Assembly: GCA_964626495.1 (NCBI GenBank)
Contig: CAZVFT010000050.1
Coordinates: forward strand, 1 to 18,669
Source: JACNLN01 sp964626495
GTDB lineage: Bacteria; Fidelibacterota; Marinisomatia; Marinisomatales; CAZVFT01
Direction: 5' to 3'
Length of the DNA: 18,669 nt
The notes beneath the pieces are model-generated. The model was not told the origin of the DNA, did not search any database, and saw only the letters and a program-made list of their open reading frames with translations. Every line of letters begins with the position of its first letter. The first letter of the stretch is position 1. Both the position numbers and the translations under genes were made by a program. Below are positions 1-7,787 of this stretch, in pieces.

Positions 1-2
1 GC

Positions 3-55
3 AGTATTAACGTGAGTTACAAGGTTTTAAAAGCTATTTTCGGGGGAACTCCTTA
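3..55 (+). repeat. 53-bp inverted copy of the right end of the window (IS630 fragment)
   Basis: Bases 3-55 are the exact reverse complement of 18617-18669, base for base. At the right end this sequence lies inside an IS630-family transposase reading frame (residues GFKSYFRGNSLK just before the IVDGHPVH motif). Here the identity stops after base 55 and the sequence continues as unrelated AT-rich DNA, so this is a truncated piece of the same element or a shared assembly-graph end. The two copies point toward each other, as in a composite element. The length, close to a common assembly k-mer, makes a repeat-induced contig break the simplest explanation. Confidence 0.85.
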
Positions 56-313
56 TACTGATTATAAAGATGTATTTGATGTCCAGCGACTCGCTTGCTA
101 CTATTACATATTTTCATTTTTAAAATTATTTAATTAGTTTTTAAATGAATATGAGGAATTTCACTTCACTTTTAATATAATGATTGCGAAATTCTACTGC
201 TGATAGGAATTAATTAGTGAGGGTCAAATATGGAGATGTTTCAGTGTTAACGACAGACATATGTTGTACGAAATATACTTTGAATGCAACATTTGGAATA
301 TGAAATAACAACA
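56..313. other. AT-rich non-coding stretch upstream of the first gene
   Basis: No supported gene here. The DNA is strongly AT-rich, with a TATAAT hexamer at 176-181 that could serve as a -10 element for the downstream secreted-protein gene. No convincing -35 box sits at the usual distance, so no promoter is claimed. No clear terminator or RNA gene is visible. Confidence 0.4.
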
Positions 314-1879
314 ATGCTACAAAAAATAAAACATGTCACAATAATAATGGTTACCCTTTTGGGGTTAAACCTTTACTCCCAGCAGATACCCAATCTTGTT
401 CCCATTCTGGAAGTGGAAGGTGAAAACGAAGGCGATAAACTCGGACTGGCTGTGAAAGGAGCGGGCGACCTGAACGATGATGGTTTTGATGATTTCCTGG
501 TTTCTGTTGGCAGTAAAGATAGTACATATCTTTACTACGGTGGGAATCCAATTGATACAGATCCTGATAAAGCTTTCTATGGTGGTTTTAAGTTAGAGGC
601 TGGGAACTTAAATGGCGACACCTTTACTGATTTAATTTCTGTGGAACTTTATCCTCTTTTTGAGCCTGGAAGAATTTTTATTTACTCAGGAAGTGGCGAT
701 ATTGATACTGTTACGGACGTGATAATATCTCCAGATTCCGGTGCGACAGGTGCATTCGGGCATCAAATGGCTATAGGAGATTTGAACGGCGATGGGTATA
801 ACGATCTAGTGTTCACTGACCATAATTACAGTTCAGTTAGGGGCAAAGTATATGTCCATTTAGGCGGAGAACTACTTGGTAACGTACCCGATTTTACAAC
901 TCAAGGAATGGAAGTAGGAGAGGGGTTAGGACTTGGTTGTGCTATTGGGGATATTAATGCAGATGGAATAGACGATCTAATTGTTGGGGGTTATGATCAA
1001 AGCAGCCCCGCACCAGATAGATTTCATTATCTTCAAGTATATTGGGGAAGGGAAGATTTCAACTTAGACTCCTGTCTCTATATTGATGAAAGAGAAGTAA
1101 ACGGTTCGTTTGGATTCAGCGTGAGTATTCGGCTGATCGTATTTGACATTAATAGTGACGAGATAGCTGATATTATCGTACGAGGGAGAGAAGTGTTCTT
1201 GGGTGAATCCCCCTTTAGTCCAACTTCTGTTAATATGCTGTTAGGACCAATTCCAGGGACCACAGGACATACAACACCAACAAATGCTGGTGATCTAAAT
1301 AACGATGCAAAACCCGACTTATTAGTTGGTGATTCCGACATGTTCGGGGGAAGCGGTACTGTGGCTGTCTATCATGGCGGTTCAGCTGAGGATACCACAA
1401 TAGATGGTATCTATTCTCTTGGATTTAATAGCAGTGGTTTTGGAAGCTCAATAAGCGGTGCTGGGAAAGTGGATGGAACTGATAGGGACAGAATTATCGT
1501 TGGTGCTCCAAACTATGAATTTGAGGAAAATCGAGGATTCTTTGGTATTTACGGTGATACTACCACGCTGACCATTGATAGCCGTCACCAGCAGATACCC
1601 AGATTGTTCAAGCTACATCAAAACTACCCCAATCCCTTTAATCCAGCTACCACGATCAGCTATGTTTTGAATAAAACGAGTAACGTTGACCTAACCATTT
1701 ATAATGTATTAGGCAAAAAGGTGATAACTCTTGTGGATGGGAAACAACCGTCAGGTTCTTATATAGTTACCTGGGATGGCAAAGATAAATATGGAAATGA
1801 TATGGGTTCAGGTGTATATCTTTGTAAATTGAAGGTCAAAAGAGAAGTGAAGGTGAAAAAAATGGTAAAGTTACAATAA
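314..1879 (+). CDS. Secreted FG-GAP repeat beta-propeller protein with T9SS type A sorting domain
   Basis: An exported, probably calcium-binding beta-propeller protein. The frame is open from an ATG at 284, but the ATG at 314 puts a typical signal peptide (MLQKIK, then hydrophobic IIMVTLLGLNL, cleavage near LYS/QQ) at the N terminus, so 314 is preferred (521 residues). About seven FG-GAP/integrin-alpha-like repeats follow. Their Asp-rich loops read GDLNDDGFDD, GNLNGDTFTD, GDLNGDGYND, GDINADGIDD, FDINSDEIAD, GDLNNDAKPD and a degenerate last copy; the D-x-D/N-x-D-G pattern is a calcium loop. The last ~94 residues form a Por/T9SS type A sorting domain (QNYPNPFNPATTISY, then a FlgD-like fold with VTWDGKD and GSGVYLCKL). 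Family knowledge says this domain directs outer-membrane export and surface attachment. The ligand is unknown. It is followed by a second T9SS client 74 bases downstream. Confidence 0.85.
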   Translation: MLQKIKHVTIIMVTLLGLNLYSQQIPNLVPILEVEGENEGDKLGLAVKGAGDLNDDGFDDFLVSVGSKDSTYLYYGGNPIDTDPDKAFYGGFKLEAGNLNGDTFTDLISVELYPLFEPGRIFIYSGSGDIDTVTDVIISPDSGATGAFGHQMAIGDLNGDGYNDLVFTDHNYSSVRGKVYVHLGGELLGNVPDFTTQGMEVGEGLGLGCAIGDINADGIDDLIVGGYDQSSPAPDRFHYLQVYWGREDFNLDSCLYIDEREVNGSFGFSVSIRLIVFDINSDEIADIIVRGREVFLGESPFSPTSVNMLLGPIPGTTGHTTPTNAGDLNNDAKPDLLVGDSDMFGGSGTVAVYHGGSAEDTTIDGIYSLGFNSSGFGSSISGAGKVDGTDRDRIIVGAPNYEFEENRGFFGIYGDTTTLTIDSRHQQIPRLFKLHQNYPNPFNPATTISYVLNKTSNVDLTIYNVLGKKVITLVDGKQPSGSYIVTWDGKDKYGNDMGSGVYLCKLKVKREVKVKKMVKLQ

Positions 1880-1940
1880 ACATAGACTGGGAGATGGAAA
1901 GGCGAAAGACAAGAAGAATCCGGTCTTTGTTTCAAAACAT

Positions 1941-1946
1941 AAGGAG
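1941..1946 (+). promoter_or_regulatory. Shine-Dalgarno site that fixes the start at 1954
   Basis: AAGGAG lies 7 bases before the ATG at 1954. This supports the shorter start, which begins with a signal peptide, over the ATG at 1894, whose 20 extra residues are Arg-rich and would spoil the signal sequence. Confidence 0.75.
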
Positions 1947-1953
1947 AAGAGAA

Positions 1954-4569
1954 ATGAGAGATGTAAAAAGAGTTCTGTTCGTATTTCTGGTATTGGCTGG
2001 ACACACAGGCAAGTTTTACGCACAGGATCAGTTTCCCATTGGTGTCTATTTTACACCTTATGACCGCACAAATGACCATTTTGTGAGATTTGATCAAGTA
2101 GACAGTCTTGGATTCAATTTTGTCACTTTATCGTCTGGGGTAACAGGCAGTATTAACCCTAATTTTTATCGGCCAGTGATTCTGGAGGGAATGGATAGCG
2201 CTGCTATTCACGGAATGGGAGTGGTAGTCGCGGATCGTAAGATAGACATTGAACCCAGATCACAGCGTTCTATTTATCAAGCGGAATCTTATGAGTTTGA
2301 CCTGACCAGCATTGACAATCATTTTACCCAAAAGGGCAGCCAATATTTGGAAGTCATTGATCCACAAGATGGTACAAAAGCAGTAGAAGCTATAGCTGGC
2401 ACCCATACCGCCGGTAGGATGGTATGGAGACCCCAACCCCGGGAACAGGTAGAAACTGGTGATTATTACCTCAAACCTAGGCTGCGTGTAGAAGGTGGTG
2501 AGATCGGACAACCTGTTGTTACGGTAAGAGCGATACTTCAAAGCACACCACCAGATACCTTGTGTGTGGAAACCATACTTGTAGATCAGTATAACACCGT
2601 GGGTTACTATGAATACAGCTTTTCGTTTCCCCGAACAACAGGGGTTACCCCATCAGTCTTAGAACAAAGCATGCCTATGGGAGTAGAGGAAGAAACTCCA
2701 CTAATTGACCGAATAACTTATGAAGTGTATTGGCACGGATATGTGACCACGTTTCTGGATTATGTGAAGGTAGATGATGAAGTAGCCAATAACCTTTTTG
2801 CAGGACAGTATGACACTGGGATAACTAGTACGGCTGAAATTTACCGCGATCATTCATCTGGGAATCTTTTCCGGCTCTATACAGATGACGAACCGGGACT
2901 GCGCTGGATGTATGCAAGTGGATATATTGAAAACCTTCTTGAGAATGTGGCAGGCGCAGACTATCCGACAGGTGGTGGGATTACTGCCGTGAACCGTCAT
3001 GAAGAAGACTTTTATGGAAGACTTGGTTACGATCTTTTTCTGACCCGTGCTCATGAGTCTCAACTCGCAGTGGACTACTACCCGTTTACCGTTTATTTTG
3101 GCTCACCTTACCAGGATCCACAAGTTGGCGGCTACGACGAAGGACCAGGTATAGAAATGTATGATTCTTTAACGTACAATAATGACCTACAATTAACTCT
3201 AAGTACTCTAAGAACCTATCTGCGTAATGCAAGGTTTTCTGCAAATAACAGTGGCGTACCTTTTTACTATATACCCCAGTTACACGGCTGCTACGGTTGT
3301 ATACCCGGCTATAATCACGAATATACAATCAGGAGAAATCCGACTCCGTGGGAAATAAATATTGAAGTCTACATGGCACTTGTATATAGCGCAGATGGAT
3401 TATTCTATTTTCTTTACGAAAATCCAGAGGCTGATGGATGCTGCCCTGGCTTGGTCCAGACCCAGACACACCGACACGATATAAACTATGATGAATATCT
3501 TGATCCTGGGTATGGTCCCATCTTTACGGGGTACCAGTTAAAGTGGGAAGCTGTGAGAGAAATAAATGATAGATTAAATATATTGAGTTCAACTTTGGTG
3601 CACTTGGACTGGCAAACGGGATATCCAATCAGTATGCCGGAGAACAATTCAATAATATCATCCATAAATGGTGCATCGGATATTGAGGTGGGAGAATTTA
3701 TACATCAAATAACGGGGGAAGAATATTTTATTTTAGTTAATCGGCAATGCCGTCCTAATGATATTCAAATACTTTCAGTTGAATTAGAGCAGAGTAGTGA
3801 GGTGCGTCATATTGTGGATGTGATCGCTGCTAAAGGGGGATGGGATGGTGATTCCCTTAGGGTCCCATTCCGTACCCTAGCAGAGAACGAAAACAGTTTT
3901 CAGTTAAAGCTATATCCTGGTGAAGGTAGACTCTTATTCATTGATTCTTTTGCCCCAACTGTACCAACTGGTTTTAGTATAATAAATTACAATAACCACC
4001 CAAAATTGTCGTGGAATGAAAACACAGAAGCTAACTTAGCTGGTTACAACGTATTTCGAAGACTACCAGGTCAGTTTTGGGCCCTAAAATCTTTTGTAGA
4101 AGCTCCTACAACCATGTATATTGATTATGAAATCGCTTGGGGGAATCAGTTTGATCCTGATGTGTGTTATATGATAACTTCAGTTGATGTCTTTGATAAT
4201 GAGTCTTTATTTTCCAGCAGAAAATGTATTCCCTTTAGAGGAATTCAAAAAGTAATTATTCCTAAGCTGCCCAATGACTTTGCTTTGAGCGAAAATTTCC
4301 CAAATCCTTTCAACACTATGACGACTATTAAGTATGATTTACCTGAGGAATCATTTGTGGAATTGATGATATTTGACATATTAGGCAGGGAAGTGAAGAC
4401 AGTAATGAATGGGATTGAGTCAATTGGATTCAAAAGTATAGTATGGGATGGAAAGGATGATGATGGAAATAATGTTCCATCGGGTATGTACATTTATCAT
4501 TTCAATGCAAAATCGTTTGAAAGTGACAAACAATTTCACAAGATAATGAAAATGGTTCTTTTGAGGTAA
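1954..4569 (+). CDS. Large secreted glycoside-hydrolase-like protein with T9SS type A sorting domain
   Basis: An 871-residue exported protein. MRDVKRVLFVFLVLAGH...FYAQ is a signal peptide cleaved near AQ/DQ. The mature protein opens with FPIGVYFTPYDRTNDHF, like the first strand of TIM-barrel glycosidases. A central part has DEPGLRWMYASGYIENLLE and MALVYSADGLFYFLYENPEA, resembling the late-barrel (MxLAYGAKGIFYF-type) segment of GH-like families. An insert around residues 100-280 looks like a beta-rich carbohydrate-binding or jelly-roll region, ending DYVKVDDE. Next come a beta domain (GEEYFILVNRQ), a fibronectin III-like module (KLSWNENTEANLAGYNVFRR) and a C-terminal sorting domain (LSENFPNPFNTMTTIKY...PSGMYIYHF). 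I could not place it in a numbered GH family or identify catalytic acids, so hydrolase activity is inferred. It likely acts on the cell surface and may share transcription with the preceding propeller gene. Confidence 0.7.
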   Translation: MRDVKRVLFVFLVLAGHTGKFYAQDQFPIGVYFTPYDRTNDHFVRFDQVDSLGFNFVTLSSGVTGSINPNFYRPVILEGMDSAAIHGMGVVVADRKIDIEPRSQRSIYQAESYEFDLTSIDNHFTQKGSQYLEVIDPQDGTKAVEAIAGTHTAGRMVWRPQPREQVETGDYYLKPRLRVEGGEIGQPVVTVRAILQSTPPDTLCVETILVDQYNTVGYYEYSFSFPRTTGVTPSVLEQSMPMGVEEETPLIDRITYEVYWHGYVTTFLDYVKVDDEVANNLFAGQYDTGITSTAEIYRDHSSGNLFRLYTDDEPGLRWMYASGYIENLLENVAGADYPTGGGITAVNRHEEDFYGRLGYDLFLTRAHESQLAVDYYPFTVYFGSPYQDPQVGGYDEGPGIEMYDSLTYNNDLQLTLSTLRTYLRNARFSANNSGVPFYYIPQLHGCYGCIPGYNHEYTIRRNPTPWEINIEVYMALVYSADGLFYFLYENPEADGCCPGLVQTQTHRHDINYDEYLDPGYGPIFTGYQLKWEAVREINDRLNILSSTLVHLDWQTGYPISMPENNSIISSINGASDIEVGEFIHQITGEEYFILVNRQCRPNDIQILSVELEQSSEVRHIVDVIAAKGGWDGDSLRVPFRTLAENENSFQLKLYPGEGRLLFIDSFAPTVPTGFSIINYNNHPKLSWNENTEANLAGYNVFRRLPGQFWALKSFVEAPTTMYIDYEIAWGNQFDPDVCYMITSVDVFDNESLFSSRKCIPFRGIQKVIIPKLPNDFALSENFPNPFNTMTTIKYDLPEESFVELMIFDILGREVKTVMNGIESIGFKSIVWDGKDDDGNNVPSGMYIYHFNAKSFESDKQFHKIMKMVLLR

Positions 4570-4724
4570 TATTAGTCACATCTGCAAATTTGTAATCTGT
4601 AGTGGGAGTTGTTTTAGAAACAGCAACACTTTCTTATTTATTCAAGGGGATTTTCTCTTCACTTTTTTCCAAAAGTATGCGAAATTGCGGTATAGCAAAG
4701 GAGTTATTGTTAAGGATTAAAAAG
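4570..4724. other. Intergenic leader before the mutase small subunit
   Basis: No independent gene is seen. A GTG at 4602 is in frame with the mutase subunit, but the 41 residues it would add have no match to the family. A Shine-Dalgarno AAGGA at 4712-4716, 8 bases before ATG 4725, supports the later start. Confidence 0.6.
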
Positions 4725-5153
4725 ATGGAAAGAAAAATCAGAATTTTAATGGCAAAGCCAGGTCTGGATGGACACGACCGGGGAATTAAGGTTTTAGCTA
4801 GGGCTTATCGCGATGCAGGAATGGAGGTAATCTACTTAGGTCTCAGACAAACACCGGAAATGATTGTCAATTCTGCTATTCAGGAAGATGTGGACGTTAT
4901 AGCCCTCTCCATTCTATCCGGGGCTCATATGACCATTTTCCCCAAAGTCCTTGAATTGATGAAAGAAAACGGTCTGGATGATGTTCTCTTAACCGGCGGC
5001 GGCATCATTCCAAAAGAGGATATCGAGGAATTGAAAAAAATGGGAGCGGGGGAGATGTTTGGGCCTGGAACTCCTCTTCAGGAGACCATAGATTATATAA
5101 CCAACTGGGTGGAAGAGAATCGCTGGAGGGAAGAAGTAGCTGGTGAGTGGTAA
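4725..5153 (+). CDS. Methylmalonyl-CoA mutase cobalamin-binding small subunit (C-terminal domain protein)
   Basis: A 142-residue stand-alone B12-binding domain, the usual length for the small subunit of split methylmalonyl-CoA mutases that interconvert succinyl-CoA and methylmalonyl-CoA. The sequence opens RILMAKPGLDGHDRGIK, containing DxHxxG (D15, H17, G20), whose His is the lower axial cobalt ligand. LSILSGAH (S62 region) and LLTGGGIIP (91-93) line the nucleotide tail in the Rossmann-like fold. The start at 4725 is chosen from the Shine-Dalgarno site and family alignment. The large catalytic subunit, the epimerase and the MeaB chaperone are not in this window. The downstream carboxyltransferase gene fits a propionyl-CoA/methylmalonyl-CoA route. 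The last codons (AGEW) are built from a 14-bp repeat unit that expands in the intergenic region. Confidence 0.9.
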   Translation: MERKIRILMAKPGLDGHDRGIKVLARAYRDAGMEVIYLGLRQTPEMIVNSAIQEDVDVIALSILSGAHMTIFPKVLELMKENGLDDVLLTGGGIIPKEDIEELKKMGAGEMFGPGTPLQETIDYITNWVEENRWREEVAGEW

Positions 5154-5242
5154 ACCCGACCTGCGGTACAGGATTTCGCTTTGCTCAACTGGTGAGTGGT
5201 AACTGGTGGGTAGTAGCTGGTAAGTAGTAACTGGTGATTGTC
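5138..5242. repeat. 14-bp minisatellite spanning the stop codon and downstream spacer
   Basis: Four contiguous 14-bp units at 5187-5200, 5201-5214, 5215-5228 and 5229-5242 (AACTGGTGAGTGGT, AACTGGTGGGTAGT, AGCTGGTAAGTAGT, AACTGGTGATTGTC). An isolated unit at 5138-5151, AGCTGGTGAGTGGT, encodes the C-terminal AGEW and the first base of the stop codon of the mutase subunit. Unit boundaries and lengths were read directly. Confidence 0.85.
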
Positions 5243-5391
5243 GGAGCGGAGTGGAGACCCCAACTGTCGGGGGTAACTGGTCCCGACACTTCGTGTGCAG
5301 GATCTTCGCTTCGCTTCGATGAGTTGTGACGGGTTACGCATTACGTTTTACATAATTACGTTCTATTAAGGCTAGGGAGGTAGCAAGACTG
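5154..5391. other. Repeat-rich intergenic region with a 7-bp GC-rich hairpin
   Basis: Besides the minisatellite this 238-base gap holds an imperfectly duplicated block: CCCGAC...CAGGATTTCGCTTTGCT at 5155-5185 and CCCGAC...CAGGATCTTCGCTTCGCT from 5282. It also holds a stem of TGTCGGG (5265-5271) and CCCGACA (5282-5288) around a 10-base loop. There is no U-run after the stem, so it is not a canonical terminator. GGGAGG at 5375-5380 is the likely ribosome binding site for the next gene. No ORF of note. Confidence 0.6.
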
Positions 5392-6936
5392 ATGAGTAAA
5401 AACTTCGAGAATCTTAATCATCTCCGGGAAAGGGCTCTGAAGGGTGGTGGTGATAAGCGAATTAAGACGCAGCACGACAAGGGGAAATTAACTGCCCGCG
5501 AACGTCTTGATCTTCTTCTTGATAAGGGTTCCTTTCATGAAACAGGGATGTTTGTGGAACACCAGTCTACAGATTTTGATCTGGATAAGCGTCGTTATCC
5601 CGGAGATGGTGTGGTGACAGGTTATGGGTCTATTGACGGTCGGTTAGTTTTTGTCTTTGCCCAGGATTTCACTGTGCTAGGAGGATCACTATCTGAATCA
5701 AATGCTAAAAAGATTTCAAAAATAATGGATCACGCTATGAGGGTTGGAGCTCCCATTATTGGGTTAAATGACTCAGGTGGTGCGAGGATTCAGGAAGGGG
5801 TAGCCAGTCTTGGAGGATATGCAGATATTTTTCTTCGAAACACGCTGGCTTCTGGCGTGGTACCTCAACTCTCATTAATAATGGGTCCGTGTGCTGGGGG
5901 CGCTGTCTATTCACCTGCTATTACCGATTTCACTGCTATGGTAAAAGATACAAGCTATATGTTTGTTACCGGTCCCGATGTAGTGAAAACAGTTACTCAT
6001 GAAGATGTTTCCCATGAAGAACTTGGCGGCGCTATCACCCATGCGACTAAAAGTGGCATTGCCCATTTCGCCTGTGAAAATGAACTTGAAGCTATCAACA
6101 CCATAAAAAATCTGTTATCTTTCATCCCTCAAAATAATCTGGAAGATCCTCCTGCAGTTGAATGTACTGATCCCCCCGATCGGGAAGATGAAGAACTGGA
6201 TTCCATTATTCCTAAGAGTCCCAATAGACCATATGATATGAGTAACGTCATTAACCGAATTATTGACAATCAGGAATTTTTGGAAGTTCACAAAGGTTTT
6301 GCACAAAATATCATTGTTGGATTTGCCCGATTAAATGGAAAAAGCATAGGAATTGTAGCGAATCAACCCGGACATCTGGCAGGTGTTCTGGATATCAGTT
6401 CTTCGATTAAGGGCGCCCGGTTCGTTCGTTTCTGTGACGCTTTTAATATTCCTCTTCTGGTATTTGAAGACGTGCCTGGATTTCTACCTGGAACGGAGCA
6501 GGAATGGGGTGGAATTATCCGGCACGGAGCAAAATTACTATACGCTTTCTGTGAGGCAACTGTCCCTAAACTGACAGTCATTACCCGAAAAGCGTATGGA
6601 GGAGCCTATGATGTTATGAATTCCAAGCATATCCGCGGTGATATTAATTTTGCCTGGCCCAGTGCCGAAATTGCTGTGATGGGTCCAAAAGGAGCGGTGG
6701 AAATTATTTTTAAAAAGGAAATTTCTGAAGCTCAAGATAGAGATGAAACAGAAGAGAAATTGATTCAGGACTATCGTGATAAATTCGCCTCACCTTTTAT
6801 TGCCGCCCAGCGAGGTTATATTGATGATGTTATAGAACCAAAAACAACTCGATTTCGCCTGATTCAGGCACTTGAGATGCTTGGAACCAAGGTGGATCAC
6901 AACCCAAAAAAGAAACATGGAAATATTCCACTGTAA
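5392..6936 (+). CDS. pccB: Acyl-CoA carboxylase carboxyltransferase (propionyl-CoA carboxylase beta) subunit
   Basis: A 514-residue carboxyltransferase, full length for the family, that moves CO2 from carboxybiotin to an acyl-CoA. The N-terminal crotonase-like half holds KLTARERLDLLLD, the oxyanion segment NDSGGARIQEGV (126-136) and GPCAGGAVYSPA (165-176). The C-terminal half holds NQPGHLAGVLD (324-334), FEDVPGFLPGTEQEWGG (358-374), RKAYGGAYDVM (399-409) and WPSAEIAVMGPKGAVEI. An Asp in the GGAYDVM motif (D407) occupies the position known in actinobacterial enzymes to favour propionyl-CoA over acetyl-CoA, where acetyl-specific forms have Ile. With the preceding mutase subunit it probably serves propionate/methylmalonyl-CoA metabolism. 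No biotin carboxylase or biotin carrier gene is here, so it could instead work in a methylmalonyl-CoA decarboxylase or another carboxylase complex. Confidence 0.88.
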   Translation: MSKNFENLNHLRERALKGGGDKRIKTQHDKGKLTARERLDLLLDKGSFHETGMFVEHQSTDFDLDKRRYPGDGVVTGYGSIDGRLVFVFAQDFTVLGGSLSESNAKKISKIMDHAMRVGAPIIGLNDSGGARIQEGVASLGGYADIFLRNTLASGVVPQLSLIMGPCAGGAVYSPAITDFTAMVKDTSYMFVTGPDVVKTVTHEDVSHEELGGAITHATKSGIAHFACENELEAINTIKNLLSFIPQNNLEDPPAVECTDPPDREDEELDSIIPKSPNRPYDMSNVINRIIDNQEFLEVHKGFAQNIIVGFARLNGKSIGIVANQPGHLAGVLDISSSIKGARFVRFCDAFNIPLLVFEDVPGFLPGTEQEWGGIIRHGAKLLYAFCEATVPKLTVITRKAYGGAYDVMNSKHIRGDINFAWPSAEIAVMGPKGAVEIIFKKEISEAQDRDETEEKLIQDYRDKFASPFIAAQRGYIDDVIEPKTTRFRLIQALEMLGTKVDHNPKKKHGNIPL

Positions 6937-7115
6937 TTATGAGTCTACTTCGAAAAAGTGTTTTTACAAAACTATGAGATTATTAACTTCAAATGTTGTT
7001 GAAGATAGACTTATTGCATTAGCCGTACCTACACTTCGTTTCGGCAGACAGGCGAGAATTAGAATAAACCTGTCAGGCTTTTGACTGATTAGCGGTTTCT
7101 GGAGTACACTCAACT
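6937..7115. other. Intergenic gap with short inverted repeats
   Basis: Non-coding. ACTT (6947-6950) can pair with AAGT (6956-6959) just before GTTTTT, a weak terminator-like structure. GACAGG (7047-7052) and CCTGTC (7069-7074) form a 6-bp inverted repeat. ACACTTCGT at 7031-7039 recurs in the 5154-5391 spacer, which suggests a dispersed small repeat. A weak TGGAG near 7100 may be the ribosome binding site of the next gene. Confidence 0.4.
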
Positions 7116-7787
7116 ATGAAACAAAATAATCTAAAAGACCTTGAACACTATTTCGCCGAAAAGTTTGACACAGCTCTATTTCCCGTACTGGCGGAGCACT
7201 ATCTGCTGAATGGAGATTATGAACGAGCCCATAAAGTCTGTCAGATTGGTCTTGAACACCATCCCAACTCACTTGAAGGGCAATTTATCGAAGCCAGAAT
7301 ATATATCATGGAAGATGAGCTTGTAAAAGCCGAGAAAATCTTAAAGCAGATCGTCAAAATGGACGTTAAGTACTACAATGCCTATATCCATCTTTCAGAT
7401 GTGCAGGAGCAATTAGGTCGAGCTTCGAATACCTTAAAAAAACTGTATAAAAAAATTCTAAAAATGGACAGCCAGAATCAACAAACTTTGGACAGGCTCG
7501 AAGAAATGAAAAACAAAGAAAAACATAAAGAGAAATTTTTAACAACACTTCCAAAGGAGAAACTTTCTAAGAGTATTTCATCAGATCATGAGTTATCGGC
7601 ACTGAGTATCAGTCCTGAAATAGCTACATTTACTTTGGTGGCTGTATTGAAAAATCAGAGATTATATGAACGTGCTTTGGAGGTTCTTGCTGTCATGTCG
7701 AAAAAACAAGGAGTGGATATTGAACGTGTTAGTGAAGAAAGAGGGAAATTAGAGAAGCTCTTGAAGAAGCAGAGAGGAAAGAGATAG
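7116..7787 (+). CDS. Tetratricopeptide-repeat protein of unknown function
   Basis: A soluble 223-residue helical protein with no signal peptide. About three TPR-like units are visible: FPVLAEHYLLNGDYERAHKV...HHPNSLEGQFIEARIYIMED, then ELVKAEKILKQIVKMD...YYNAYIHLSDVQEQLG, then a third around RASNTLKKLYKKILKMD. A charged Lys/Glu-rich linker (EEMKNKEKHKEK) leads to a C-terminal helical segment ending in a basic tail (KLLKKQRGKR). TPR arrays bind protein partners, but no catalytic domain or known family signature shows the partner here. Its TAG stop abuts the ATG of the peptidase gene, so the two are almost certainly cotranscribed and translationally coupled. Confidence 0.75.
   Translation: MKQNNLKDLEHYFAEKFDTALFPVLAEHYLLNGDYERAHKVCQIGLEHHPNSLEGQFIEARIYIMEDELVKAEKILKQIVKMDVKYYNAYIHLSDVQEQLGRASNTLKKLYKKILKMDSQNQQTLDRLEEMKNKEKHKEKFLTTLPKEKLSKSISSDHELSALSISPEIATFTLVAVLKNQRLYERALEVLAVMSKKQGVDIERVSEERGKLEKLLKKQRGKR

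Noticed and set aside
4602..4724. N-terminal extension of the mutase small subunit from GTG 4602
   Set aside because: The family begins at the segment corresponding to 4725, which has a good Shine-Dalgarno site; the extension has no similarity.
5187..5242. CRISPR array
   Set aside because: The units are only 14 bp, contiguous and without spacers; this is a minisatellite.
5265..5288. Rho-independent terminator after the mutase subunit
   Set aside because: The 7-bp stem is GC-rich but no T-run follows it.
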